From positions 248,001 to 312,000 of the forward strand of contig CANQRB010000001.1 in assembly GCA_947626145.1 (NCBI GenBank): a stretch of 64,000 nucleotides of DNA, read 5' to 3'. The stretch's first letter is position 1; every line of letters begins with the position of its first letter. The notes under the pieces are model-generated. The model was given only the letters and a program-made list of their open reading frames with translations, was not told where the DNA came from and did no database searches. Position numbers and translations under genes: made by a program. This stretch comes from an uncultured Clostridia bacterium. Its GTDB lineage: Bacteria; Bacillota; Clostridia; UMGS1883. Positions 45,614 through 55,409 of the stretch are shown piece after piece.

Positions 45614-45819
45614 TTTCCTATATTAGCACATTTTACCCCGCTTGTCAAGGGGTAAATAAAAAAAACTGCCAGCTGCGGCACAAAAATCCCAAAAAAATTT
45701 TCAGTGTAAATTTTTATGAAAGGCGGTTGAAAAAATCCGGCGTATGTGCTAAGATAAATACATAAATCCGTCCTGCCCCGGAAAAACTACCTTAGAAAAA
45801 ACGAAAAGGGGTTTTTAAA

Positions 45820-46359
45820 ATGGATCTTAAGGGGTCGAGGACCGAGGCAAATCTTATGTCCGCCTATGCCGGAGAGTCTCAGGCGCGGAACAAGTATTGC
45901 TTCTATGCCACAAAAGCCCGGGAGGACGGTTATGAACAAATTGCGGACATATTTGAAGAAACCGCGGAAAATGAAAAGGCTCATGCGGAAATATGGTTTA
46001 AGCTCATTCACGGAGGAAATTTTGCCGGAACTGCGGAAAACCTTCGGGACGCGGCGGCGGACGAGCACTTTGAATGGGCGGAAATGTATGAGGACTTTGC
46101 GCAGACGGCTAAAGAAGAGGGCTTCGAGCATATCGCCTTTCTTTTTGAAAAGGTCGGCGAAATTGAGCGAGCCCATGAGGAAAGGTATCTCAAGCTTATG
46201 GAAAACGTCAAGGACAAGATAGTTTTCTCCAAGGACGGGGACGCCGTATGGATCTGCCGCAACTGCGGCCACGTCTGCGTAGGCAAGGCGGCGCCGGGCG
46301 TCTGCCCTGTCTGCTCTCATCCCCAGTCTTATTTTGAGCTTAAGGCGGCAAATTATTAA
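45820..46359 (+). CDS. Rubrerythrin
   Basis: AYAGESQARNKYCFYATKAREDGYEQIADIFEETAENEKAHAEIWFK; C-terminal CRNCGH...CPVCSHP rubredoxin-like centre. Confidence 0.95.
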   Translation: MDLKGSRTEANLMSAYAGESQARNKYCFYATKAREDGYEQIADIFEETAENEKAHAEIWFKLIHGGNFAGTAENLRDAAADEHFEWAEMYEDFAQTAKEEGFEHIAFLFEKVGEIERAHEERYLKLMENVKDKIVFSKDGDAVWICRNCGHVCVGKAAPGVCPVCSHPQSYFELKAANY

Positions 46360-46377
46360 ACAACAGATCTTGGGGCC

Positions 46378-46962
46378 GTGGCCCCATACATATTTACGGA
46401 GGAATATATGCAATTCAAAACTCTTTCAAGGCTCTTTTTCACCTTCATGAAAATCGGAGCCTTCACCTTCGGCGGCGGCTACGCCATGATACCTCTTATC
46501 CAGCGCGAAATTGCCGAAAGGCGCGGCTGGATAACCGATGAGGATATTCTTGACATATTCGCCATAGCCGAGTCCACTCCCGGCCCTATCGCCATCAACG
46601 CCGCCACCTTTGTGGGCCGGAGGGTCTGCGGCCTCGCCGGAGCCTTTCTGGCCACGCTGGGCGTGGTGCTGCCCTCCTTTGTGATAATCAGCCTTATCGC
46701 CTTTGTGCTTCGGCAGTTTCAGGACATTCAGGCGGTGCGCTGGGCCTTCAGCGGTATAAGGGCGGGAGTACTGGCCCTGATCGTAAAAGCCCTTGTGTCA
46801 ATGTACAGACAGTGTCCAAAGTCGGGCCTGTCATACGCCGTTATGGCGCTGGCCCTTATAGCCGTGGCTTTCCTTGGGATTAATGTGCTCCTTGTCATAG
46901 CACTCTGTGCAGCCGCCGGCCTGGCCGTCACCCTGATTTCCGAAAGGAGGGGCGGCGCATGA
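46378..46962 (+). CDS. Short-chain chromate transporter, first half
   Basis: FMKIGAFTFGGGYAMIPLIQREI...AESTPGPIAINAATFVG. Confidence 0.9.
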   Translation: MAPYIFTEEYMQFKTLSRLFFTFMKIGAFTFGGGYAMIPLIQREIAERRGWITDEDILDIFAIAESTPGPIAINAATFVGRRVCGLAGAFLATLGVVLPSFVIISLIAFVLRQFQDIQAVRWAFSGIRAGVLALIVKALVSMYRQCPKSGLSYAVMALALIAVAFLGINVLLVIALCAAAGLAVTLISERRGGA

Positions 46963-47507
46963 TTTATCTCACCTTATTATGGACCTTCTTCAAGATCGGA
47001 GCCTTCACCTTCGGCGGCGGCTATGCCATGCTGCCACTTATTCAGGCGGAGGTCGCCGCCCACAACTGGATGAGCGGGGCCGAGCTGGTCAACTTTGTGG
47101 CCGTGAGCGAAAGCACCCCCGGCCCCTTTGCCGTGAATATTGCCACATATGTGGGCGCCGAAACGGGCGGCATTGTCGGAGCGGTTTGCGCCACGGCCGG
47201 AGTGGTTCTGCCCTCGTTTATAATAATCCTTATTGTCGCAAAATTCTTTGATAAATTCAAAAACAGCCGCACGGTGAGCGGCTGTATGAGCGGGCTGCGT
47301 CCGGCGGTCGTCGGACTTATCGCCTCGGCTGTGATAAGCGTGGGGCAGACGGTTTTTCTGCCGTGGAACGGCTTGGCGGCTTTTCTCGCCTCCGGCGGTA
47401 TCTTCGGGTTTTCGCTGCTGCTGGTGTTCAAAAAGCTGCACCCTATAATTGTTATTGTGATTTCCGGTGTACTTGGCATAGCGTTGGGATATGCGGGCGT
47501 GTTTTAA
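46959..47507 (+). CDS. Short-chain chromate transporter, second half
   Basis: FFKIGAFTFGGGYAMLPLIQAEV...SESTPGPFAVNIATYVG. Confidence 0.9.
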   Translation: MIYLTLLWTFFKIGAFTFGGGYAMLPLIQAEVAAHNWMSGAELVNFVAVSESTPGPFAVNIATYVGAETGGIVGAVCATAGVVLPSFIIILIVAKFFDKFKNSRTVSGCMSGLRPAVVGLIASAVISVGQTVFLPWNGLAAFLASGGIFGFSLLLVFKKLHPIIVIVISGVLGIALGYAGVF

Positions 47508-48121
47508 TCCCTGTAAATGTCCGCCGCTATGGCGCCGCTGTCAAAGCTGACCTCCCCCTCGTCAGACACAAGCACATTGCTGAGCCATATCGAGCGGTAA
47601 ATATCTATATTGGCCTTATTCAGCGGATATTTGAAGCCCTTAAGCGTCACTCCGGTCACGGGCTCGAGGGGGATAAACGAGATGCTCATTCCCGGACGTC
47701 CGTGGATAATATGGTGTTTTTCCAAAGCAAAAATATAGTTGTGGCCGTCGGCAATGGCGGCCTTTTTTCCTGCGCGGCGCAGGTATTCCAGCATTCCGAT
47801 GTTGGAAATTGTGTGATCGAGCCGCGTGCCGGTACACCCCAGCATCAGCAGCTCGTCAAAGCCGCGCTTCACGGCCTCGGCCACAGCGACGTGTGTGTCG
47901 CTGTAATCCTTTTCCGGCTGCAGTCTTATCACTTCCATACCAAAAGGCAGCTCACCAGAAAAGGAGTCGAAATCACCGACAGCAAGATCCGGTTTTATAC
48001 CCATATTCATACAGTGGACAAGTCCGCCGTCGGCGCAGACAATAAAGTCGTCCTCCCTGACAAGGCTCTTGGTGTACTCATAATCCGAAACAGTCCCGGC
48101 GCTGATTATTACCGCCCGCAT
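47504..48121 (-). CDS. Thiamine pyrophosphokinase
   Basis: IVCADGGLVHCMNMGIKPDLAVGDFDSFSG; LMLGCTGTRLDHTISNIGML. Confidence 0.92.
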   Translation of the reverse strand: MRAVIISAGTVSDYEYTKSLVREDDFIVCADGGLVHCMNMGIKPDLAVGDFDSFSGELPFGMEVIRLQPEKDYSDTHVAVAEAVKRGFDELLMLGCTGTRLDHTISNIGMLEYLRRAGKKAAIADGHNYIFALEKHHIIHGRPGMSISFIPLEPVTGVTLKGFKYPLNKANIDIYRSIWLSNVLVSDEGEVSFDSGAIAADIYRD

Positions 48122-48781
48122 TTATATCAGCCCCTTGAAGCGGCGCACGGCCTCCGCCGGGTCGTCGGCACGGAAAACGGCGCTTCCGGCCACGATAACG
48201 TTGGCCCCGGCGTCGGTTATCTCCTTAAGATTAGCGAGAGTTATGCCGCCGTCCACCTGAATATCTATCTTGTCGCCGACAAGGGCTCTTGTGTCCGTGA
48301 CCTTTTTTGTCATGGCGGGAATAAACCTTTGACCTCCGAAGCCGGGATTAACGGTCATGATCAGTACCATATCCACGTCGTCAAGAACATAATTCAGACA
48401 GCTTATGTCCGTGGCGGGATTGAGGGCCACGCCGGCCTTAAGGCCAAGGGAGCGTATGTAGCTCAAGGTGCGCTGAAGATGGGGCGCCGCTTCGGCGTGA
48501 ACGGTTATGATATCAGCTCCGGCCCTGGCAAAGGCGTCGATGTGTCTGTCCGGATCGTTTATCATCAGATGGCAGTCGAACACCAGCTTCGATGTCTTGC
48601 GCAGACAGGAAATGACCGGAGGGCCGACGGTTATGTTGGGGACAAAGCTCCCGTCCATAACGTCAATGTGCAGGTAGTCCGCCCCCGCGTCCTCCACAAG
48701 CCTGACGCTCTCTCTGAGGGCGCCGTAGTCCGAAGCCAGAATCGACGGTGAAAGCTTGATGCTCATTTGTTCTCCTCCCAT
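48122..48781 (-). CDS. rpe: Ribulose-phosphate 3-epimerase
   Basis: LSPSILASDYGAL, YLHIDVMDGSFVPNITVGP, VNPGFGGQRFI, QVDGGI. Confidence 0.95.
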   Translation of the reverse strand: MGGEQMSIKLSPSILASDYGALRESVRLVEDAGADYLHIDVMDGSFVPNITVGPPVISCLRKTSKLVFDCHLMINDPDRHIDAFARAGADIITVHAEAAPHLQRTLSYIRSLGLKAGVALNPATDISCLNYVLDDVDMVLIMTVNPGFGGQRFIPAMTKKVTDTRALVGDKIDIQVDGGITLANLKEITDAGANVIVAGSAVFRADDPAEAVRRFKGLI

Positions 48782-49641
48782 TCCTTTATTCCCTTAAGTA
48801 CCTCATACATCTCTTTATAGCTGTCATAGCGGCTCCCGGCTATCTCTCCGCTCTTTACGGCGGCAATGACCGCACAGTCCGGCTCGGCGGTGTGGGTACA
48901 GCCCCGGAAGCGGCACTGTCCCTCCAATTTTTCCATTTCGGGGAACAGCAGCCTCAGCTCCTGAGCCTTTATGCCTTCCACCTCCAGCCGTGAAAAGCCG
49001 GGAGTGTCCAGCACATAGCCGCCGTGAGCGGGAATCAGCTCCACATGGCGTGTAGTGTGGCGGCCCCTTTCTATTCGGCTCACATCGCCGACTTCCAGAC
49101 TTCGGCCGGTCACAAGGCTCAGCAGGCTGGATTTACCCACGCCGCTGAGACCGGCAAAGGCCACGGTCTTATCCTTTATCAGGCCGCATATCTCATCAAG
49201 ACCCTCTCCGGTTCTGGCACAGGCGGTCAACGCCATATATCCGGCCCTTCGGTACACTCCGACTATTGCCTCCGCGTCGGTGTCGCTGACCAGGTCGGTT
49301 TTGTTTACGCAGACGACACCCTCAATATTCTTGCCGGCCGCGATAGCCAGCAGCTTGTCAAGCAGGCCGAAATCAGGCGCCGGCGAGGCCGCCGCGCATA
49401 CCACCACCAGAGTGTCTATATTGGCGACGCTGGGGCGGATGAGGAAGTTCCGGCGGGGCAGGATCTTTTCAATACTGCCGGTACCGTCTCGGCCGATGCT
49501 GATACTCACACGGTCGCCCACCATAGGCGCCAGCTCCCGCCGGAGCCTGCCTCTGGCGCTGCACTCAACGAGGTTGTCACCGGCGCTTATATAATAGTTG
49601 CCGCCAACACCCTTTATAATGGTTCCTTCAGTATTTGTCAA
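48763..49641 (-). CDS. rsgA: Ribosome small subunit-dependent GTPase A
   Basis: VCVNKTDL, AFAGLSGVGKSSLLS, RGRHTTRHVEL, DTPGFS, C-terminal zinc motif. Confidence 0.95.
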   Translation of the reverse strand: MTNTEGTIIKGVGGNYYISAGDNLVECSARGRLRRELAPMVGDRVSISIGRDGTGSIEKILPRRNFLIRPSVANIDTLVVVCAAASPAPDFGLLDKLLAIAAGKNIEGVVCVNKTDLVSDTDAEAIVGVYRRAGYMALTACARTGEGLDEICGLIKDKTVAFAGLSGVGKSSLLSLVTGRSLEVGDVSRIERGRHTTRHVELIPAHGGYVLDTPGFSRLEVEGIKAQELRLLFPEMEKLEGQCRFRGCTHTAEPDCAVIAAVKSGEIAGSRYDSYKEMYEVLKGIKEWEENK

Positions 49642-51665
49642 TCGAACGAAACCTCTCTTGTCACGATAAATTCATCGTCATAGTAAATGTCCACCTTTAT
49701 GGTTCCACGGCTCTTAAGACTGATGTCCGCCGTGCCGGAGGCGGTGTTGTGTTCCTTTTCGTAAATGACCTTGCCGTCGCACACCAGCTTTATGGTCACC
49801 TTCGTCCTGTCGGTGGGCAGGATAAGCGAAAGATACTTTGTTTTCATTTCCGGTATGCTTTCCGGATTGTCAACGGAAACCCCCGGGCTCTGCTGCTGAG
49901 GCTGCTGAGTTTCCGGAACATCCTCCTGCGGCGGCTCATGCAAGCCGCTGTTTTCCTCATTTTCGTCGTTGGAAGAACCCGTATCGGGTCCGGTGCTGAC
50001 GAAAAAGTCGATCTTGCTTCCTCTGGGGATCTTGGTATAGGCGGTGTAGCTCTGGTCATAGACCCGTCCGCTGACCTCGTCGCTGTGACCGCGTACCACC
50101 TCGCCCACCTCAAAGCCGCTTCGCTCGATGAGGGCTCGGGCATTCGCCTCGCTCATGCCGAGGAGGTTGGGCACCGTGGAATTTTTGCTGCCCGTGGAAA
50201 CATGAAGAACGACCGTTTCGCCCACATTGACCATAGTGCCGGAGGCCGGTTCCTGTGCGACAATTATACCCGAGGGGTAGATATCGCTGCTCTCCTCCAC
50301 CTTTTCGACAACAATGCCTTTTTCTGTCAGCTCCTTTTCAACCTTGGCAAAGGTTTCGTTGATATAGCTGACAATCGAAACCGAGCCGGGGCCGTTGCTG
50401 ACAATGACATTGATAACTCCGGAAGATTTGACCTGGGTATCCGCATCGGGATTTTGCGAAATAATAGTGTCCTTGGGCGCCTCGTTGTTTTCGTATGCCT
50501 CAATGGAAACGGTAAATCCCTCGCCGGACGCGGCAAGCCTGCTTTCGGCCTCTGTCAGAGTAATACCGCGCAGATCGGGCACTATCGGTTCTTCGGCCGT
50601 TTTTCGTGTACCGGCGTATACAAATACCGCCAGAGCGATGATTATAAGCAGAGCTGTTGTAATTATCGCCGCTATTATGGGCGCGTTGCTCTTTCTTTTT
50701 TTCTTCTTTCGCTTATTCGGCCTTTCCTCCGGAGAACGTTTGGTGACATCCGTATCGGTGCTCCTTCGCCTGAGCTCCTGAACGTCAATTATCTTTGTTT
50801 CGCCGCCTTCATCGTCGGCAACAAGCTCGAGGTCGGGATTTATATACAGCATCTTAAGGTCGTTGAGCACCTCCTCGGCGCTGGAATATCTGAGACGGAT
50901 CTCCTTGCTCATGGCCTTTAAGATAATCTGCTCAATTCCCCGTGGAATGGCCGAGTTCAGCTTCCGCGGAGGGACGGGCTCCTCCTGAATATGCTTCATG
51001 GCCACGGCTACGGGAGTTTCGCCGTCAAAGGGAAGCTGGCCGGTAAAGAGCTCATACATAACCACGCCAAGGGAATAAATGTCGCTGCGCTGGTCGGTAT
51101 ATCCGCCCCGTGCCTGCTCGGGAGAGAGATAGTGGGCGCTTCCTATGGCGGTGCTGTTCATCTTTGTAGTATTGTTGTTAGCCGCCCTGGCGATGCCGAA
51201 ATCCGTCACCTTGAGAATTCCCTCGGGAGTGACAACGATGTTCTGGGGCTTTATGTCACGGTGTATGATGTGTTTTTGATGGGCGTGTTCAAGGGCACGG
51301 CATATCTGCATGGAATAATCGGCGGCTTCCTTCCAGTAGAGGGGGCCGTTTTTGTCCCTGATATATTCCTTTAAGGTCTTTCCGTTCAGAAATTCCATGA
51401 CAATATACTGTATTCCGTCCTCATCGCCCACGTCATATATCTGTACAATATTTTGATGAGACAGACTGGCGGCAGCCTGGGATTCGATATTAAATCTGCG
51501 GATGAACTCCTCATCCTCCTTGAATTCGCTGTGCAGCACCTTTACGGCCACAAAACGGTTGAGCATCCTGTCCCGCGCCTTGTACACGTTGGCCATGCCG
51601 CCGCTGCCGACCTTCTCCAAAATTTCATATCTGTTTCCAAGTACCTTCCCGATCACTGTCATCAC
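49638..51665 (-). CDS. PASTA-domain Ser/Thr protein kinase (PrkC/Stk1-like)
   Basis: Hanks kinase motifs (HRDIKPQN, DFGIA), TM, three PASTA repeats. Confidence 0.95.
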   Translation of the reverse strand: MMTVIGKVLGNRYEILEKVGSGGMANVYKARDRMLNRFVAVKVLHSEFKEDEEFIRRFNIESQAAASLSHQNIVQIYDVGDEDGIQYIVMEFLNGKTLKEYIRDKNGPLYWKEAADYSMQICRALEHAHQKHIIHRDIKPQNIVVTPEGILKVTDFGIARAANNNTTKMNSTAIGSAHYLSPEQARGGYTDQRSDIYSLGVVMYELFTGQLPFDGETPVAVAMKHIQEEPVPPRKLNSAIPRGIEQIILKAMSKEIRLRYSSAEEVLNDLKMLYINPDLELVADDEGGETKIIDVQELRRRSTDTDVTKRSPEERPNKRKKKKRKSNAPIIAAIITTALLIIIALAVFVYAGTRKTAEEPIVPDLRGITLTEAESRLAASGEGFTVSIEAYENNEAPKDTIISQNPDADTQVKSSGVINVIVSNGPGSVSIVSYINETFAKVEKELTEKGIVVEKVEESSDIYPSGIIVAQEPASGTMVNVGETVVLHVSTGSKNSTVPNLLGMSEANARALIERSGFEVGEVVRGHSDEVSGRVYDQSYTAYTKIPRGSKIDFFVSTGPDTGSSNDENEENSGLHEPPQEDVPETQQPQQQSPGVSVDNPESIPEMKTKYLSLILPTDRTKVTIKLVCDGKVIYEKEHNTASGTADISLKSRGTIKVDIYYDDEFIVTREVSFD

Positions 51666-52391
51666 CTACCTTTTAATAAGAATAACCGTAATATTGTCCT
51701 GACCTCCGTTGTCATTAGCCATGTCCACCAGTCTTTTGGCCTTTTCCTCAAGATTTGTGGTCTTTTCGCTGAGAATATAGGCTATGTCGATTTCGGCCAC
51801 CATATTTGTCAGGCCGTCGCTGCACATAAGCATAATATCCCCGGGCCGGAACGCCATCAGATATGTGTCGGCCTGCACTGCGCCCTCGGTGCCGAGGGCA
51901 CGGGTTATATAGTTGCGACGTTCATAAGTGTAGGATTCCTCTCTTGTGAGCTTGCCGCTGTCGATCATCTCCTCGGCAAGGGAGTGATCCTTGGTGACCT
52001 GATACAGTCCCTTCTCGGTAAAAACATATACCCTGCTGTCGCCGATGTGGCCGATATGCACGCCGTCGGGAGATACGATACAAACGTCGCAGGTCGTGCC
52101 CATACCGCTGTACATCGGCTCCCTGAGGGACATATCGTACACTTTATTGTTTGCGTGGTTCACGGCGGAGGCTATCTTGACGAAAAGGCTTCCGTCATCC
52201 TCGCCGATGAGCTCCTCCAGAGTTTTTACAATATCGGCCGCAGCCTCGGCGCTGGCTATTTCTCCGGCCCGGTGGCCGCCCATTCCGTCGCAGAGGACGA
52301 AAATGGGATACTTCCCCTTGTCGGAGACCGCATAGCAGTCCTGATTTTGCTCCCTTAACCTGCCTATGTCCGTCAGTTCGTAGTGTTCCAT
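51666..52391 (-). CDS. PP2C-type protein phosphatase (PrpC/Stp1-like)
   Basis: REQNQDCYAV, LCDGMGGHRAGEIAS, GDSRVYVF. Confidence 0.95.
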   Translation of the reverse strand: MEHYELTDIGRLREQNQDCYAVSDKGKYPIFVLCDGMGGHRAGEIASAEAAADIVKTLEELIGEDDGSLFVKIASAVNHANNKVYDMSLREPMYSGMGTTCDVCIVSPDGVHIGHIGDSRVYVFTEKGLYQVTKDHSLAEEMIDSGKLTREESYTYERRNYITRALGTEGAVQADTYLMAFRPGDIMLMCSDGLTNMVAEIDIAYILSEKTTNLEEKAKRLVDMANDNGGQDNITVILIKR

Positions 52392-52413
52392 GCTTTTCCC
52401 TCCCTGTCTGTGT

Positions 52414-53439
52414 TTACATTTCGCTGTTCCGCAGCTGGCCGCAGGAGGCGTTTATATCGGCGCCCAGCTCCCGGCGAAGCGTGGAGTTTACTCCGTTTCT
52501 GTTTAAATAGTCCATAAAGGCGGCGACGCTCCTTCGGTCGCTCCGGACATAATCGCGCTCCTTTACCGGATTTACGGGAATTAGGTTGACGTGGCAGTTC
52601 CTGCCTTTAAGGAGCCGCACAAGCTTTTCCGCCCACTCAAGCCCTCCGTTTTTTTCCGAAAGCGCATACTCAAATGTGACGCGGCGACCGGTTTTTTCAA
52701 AATAGCGGTCACAGGCTGCCAAAGTCTCCTCTATGGTATAGGCTCGCGCCACGGGCATCATTTCACGCCGAAGGCCGTCCTCCGGCGCATGGAGGGAAAG
52801 TGCCAGATTTATTGGCATTCCCTCTTCGGCAAAACGCCTTATCTTATCCGCCAGTCCGCAGGTGGAAACCGTAATGTGCCTCCAGCCCAGGCCGAGACCG
52901 GCGGGATTATTTATGTTTTTCAGAAATTTTATGAGATTGTCGTAATTGTCAAAGGGCTCTCCTATACCCATGACCACAACGCTGCTTATCTCTGTGCCCA
53001 TATCCTTTTGGGCGGCGATGATCTGCCCGGCCATCTCATGAGGGGCCAGATTTCGCGCCAGCCCGTTCAGCGTGGACGCGCAAAAGGTGCAGCCCATACG
53101 GCAGCCAACCTGGGACGAAATACAGACGGAATAGCCGTGATAATAGCTCATGACCACCGTTTCCACGGTGTTGCCGTCCCTGAGCTCAAACAGATACTTT
53201 ACGGTGCCGTCCAGCTTTGAGACCAGCTTGCGCCGTACCTTCGGCAGGTAGATATCCGCCTCGGCCGCCAGCTTTTCCCGCAGAGTCTTACTCAGGTTAG
53301 TGCAGTCGTCAAGACTGTCGGCCCCTCTGGCGATCCATTCGAAAATCTGTCTGCCGCGAAATGCGCTTTCGCCGCGGGATTTAACGTAAGCGGTCAGCTC
53401 CTCAAGAGTGAGGTCGCCCAAGTTTATCTTCGGTTCCAT
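52414..53439 (-). CDS. rlmN: 23S rRNA (adenine2503-C2)-methyltransferase
   Basis: SSQVGCRMGCTFCAST; VVMGIGEPFDNYD; SLHAPEDGLRREMMP. Confidence 0.96.
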   Translation of the reverse strand: MEPKINLGDLTLEELTAYVKSRGESAFRGRQIFEWIARGADSLDDCTNLSKTLREKLAAEADIYLPKVRRKLVSKLDGTVKYLFELRDGNTVETVVMSYYHGYSVCISSQVGCRMGCTFCASTLNGLARNLAPHEMAGQIIAAQKDMGTEISSVVVMGIGEPFDNYDNLIKFLKNINNPAGLGLGWRHITVSTCGLADKIRRFAEEGMPINLALSLHAPEDGLRREMMPVARAYTIEETLAACDRYFEKTGRRVTFEYALSEKNGGLEWAEKLVRLLKGRNCHVNLIPVNPVKERDYVRSDRRSVAAFMDYLNRNGVNSTLRRELGADINASCGQLRNSEM

Positions 53440-53445
53440 CAGGCT

Positions 53446-54714
53446 TCAGCCTCTTTCCTTTACAAATGCCGCCATGAAGAAGCCGTCCGTGCCGTGTATA
53501 TCCGGCCGGAGCTGTATCCGGGCGGTTCCCGGCTCCGGCCCCACATTCAAGGGCGCGGGCACAAAATCCGGATGCTTTTTTAAGAACCATTTGCTTATGC
53601 CCTCGTTTTCCGCCCTGCTTATCGTACAGGTTGAATAGACCAGCCGTCCGTCGGTGACGAGATATTTTGCGGCGTTGTCAAGTATGGTCTGCTGTATCTC
53701 GGCTAAGTCGCCGCTGTCCCCCTCGGTCTTGGCCCATTTTATGTCCGGCTTCCGGCGCAGTATACCGAGGCCGGAACAGGGAACGTCGGCCAGCACCCGA
53801 TCAAAGCTCCCTTCAAAATCGGGATTATACACACAGGCGTCGTTTACAAGGGCGGTGAGCTTTACCCCAAGTCTTTCGGCGGCAGAGTTTATAAGCGTGA
53901 TTTTATGCTCGTACAGATCACAGGCGGTCACCTCGCCGCCCAGATATGCGGCAAAGACCGACTTTCCGCCGGGAGCGGCGCAGAGGTCAAGCACTCTCAT
54001 GCCCGGTTTTATATCCAAGGCCAGCACCGCCAGCTGCGACGCCGGATCCTGCACGGTCACAAGACCCTGCTTATACGCTTCCGAATGGGTGACTCCGCCT
54101 TTGCCGGTGTAAATTGCGGCGTACGGCGTGATCTCATTACGGACAAATTCCGGCGGAAGCTCACCGCAGTTCAGGCGGCAACAGGTTTGGGGCTCCTCAT
54201 TCATGGCCGCGATAAGCTTTTCGTGATTCGGCTGCTCCCGCTTCCATTTTTCCACCAGCCAAAGAGGCATTGAATATTTTACGGACAGCAGCTCGTCTCC
54301 ACGGAGGTTTTCAAGAAAATCGCCGCTTTCGGCCGCCTTTCGCAGCACGGCGTTCACATATCCGGCGGCCCTGTCGTGTCCGTAGCGGCGGCTTAGCTTG
54401 ACGCACTCGTTGACAGTGGCGCTCGGGGGTATCTTGTCGGTGAATTTAAGGCAGTAAACGCCCATGCGAAGTATATTCAGTATCCAGACGGACAGCTTTT
54501 TCAGCTTCACCGAGGACAAACAGCCGATAATGTGATCGATATAGAGCCGGTTTTTCACGACGCCCATGACGATGCCCGTGCATAAAGCGCTGTCCCTCTG
54601 ATCCATTTTTGCCTCGGCAAGGGCCTTTTCAAGCGAAAGATTTAGGTATGCTCCGTTCGCGTCCACATCATGGAGGACTTTAAGCGCCGTTTCCCTCGGA
54701 GCCGAAAGAGCCAT
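53446..54714 (-). CDS. rsmB: 16S rRNA (cytosine967-C5)-methyltransferase
   Basis: VLDLCAAPGGKS, ADVPCSGLGILRRKPDIKW, LVYSTCTI. Confidence 0.94.
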   Translation of the reverse strand: MALSAPRETALKVLHDVDANGAYLNLSLEKALAEAKMDQRDSALCTGIVMGVVKNRLYIDHIIGCLSSVKLKKLSVWILNILRMGVYCLKFTDKIPPSATVNECVKLSRRYGHDRAAGYVNAVLRKAAESGDFLENLRGDELLSVKYSMPLWLVEKWKREQPNHEKLIAAMNEEPQTCCRLNCGELPPEFVRNEITPYAAIYTGKGGVTHSEAYKQGLVTVQDPASQLAVLALDIKPGMRVLDLCAAPGGKSVFAAYLGGEVTACDLYEHKITLINSAAERLGVKLTALVNDACVYNPDFEGSFDRVLADVPCSGLGILRRKPDIKWAKTEGDSGDLAEIQQTILDNAAKYLVTDGRLVYSTCTISRAENEGISKWFLKKHPDFVPAPLNVGPEPGTARIQLRPDIHGTDGFFMAAFVKERG

Positions 54715-55403
54715 CAGTCGTTCCTCCTGCGGCTGCTTGCCATGGCCATAAATCTTAACAGGTTGGCCACCGAAACCGCCGCGGCGGCCACATAGGTCAT
54801 AGCCGCGCTGCCCAGTACCGATTTTACCATCGGTATCTCCCCTTCATCAAGATAACCGCTTTCTCCAAGTATCTTTATGGCCCGGCCCGAAGCGTTCAGC
54901 TCGACGGGAAGGGTAATTATCTGGAAGGCCACACTGGCGGCGAAGAAGATTATTCCCACGTCCATGAGCAGCTGGCTCAGATATGACATATAGTACATCA
55001 TAAAACCGATGATTATAAGATACGGGCCGAAGCGGCAGCCGATGTTTGCCACGGGAACAATAGCGTTCCTTACCTTTATGGGCACATAACCGGTGGCGTA
55101 CTGAACCGCGTGGCCAGCCTCATGGGCTGCCACGCCCACAGCGGCCACGGAAGAGGAGCTGCGCACCGAATCCGACAGACGGATAACGTTGTCTCTGGGA
55201 TCGAAGTGATCGGTAAGATTGCCCGCGATGGCCTCTATCCTCACATTCCTCAGACCGTTCTGGTCGAGTATCATCCTTGCCGCCTGAGCCGCCGTAAGAC
55301 CGCGGCGGGTCATGACGCTCGAGTACCGTTTGTAGGTACTGTTTACCTTGGCGCTGGCCCATATCGAAAAGAACGACGCTGCCAGCACAAGCAGCAAATA
55401 CAT
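54714..55403 (-). CDS. Zinc metallopeptidase (YugP-like)
   Basis: GVAAHEAGHAVQYATGY. Confidence 0.92.
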   Translation of the reverse strand: MYLLLVLAASFFSIWASAKVNSTYKRYSSVMTRRGLTAAQAARMILDQNGLRNVRIEAIAGNLTDHFDPRDNVIRLSDSVRSSSSVAAVGVAAHEAGHAVQYATGYVPIKVRNAIVPVANIGCRFGPYLIIIGFMMYYMSYLSQLLMDVGIIFFAASVAFQIITLPVELNASGRAIKILGESGYLDEGEIPMVKSVLGSAAMTYVAAAAVSVANLLRFMAMASSRRRND

Positions 55404-55409
55404 AAAGCC

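Noticed and set aside
47363-48751. 462-aa plus-strand ORF
   Set aside because: Antisense to thiN and rpe, overlaps chromate transporter end; artefact.
49635-50921. 428-aa plus-strand ORF
   Set aside because: Antisense to PASTA kinase gene.
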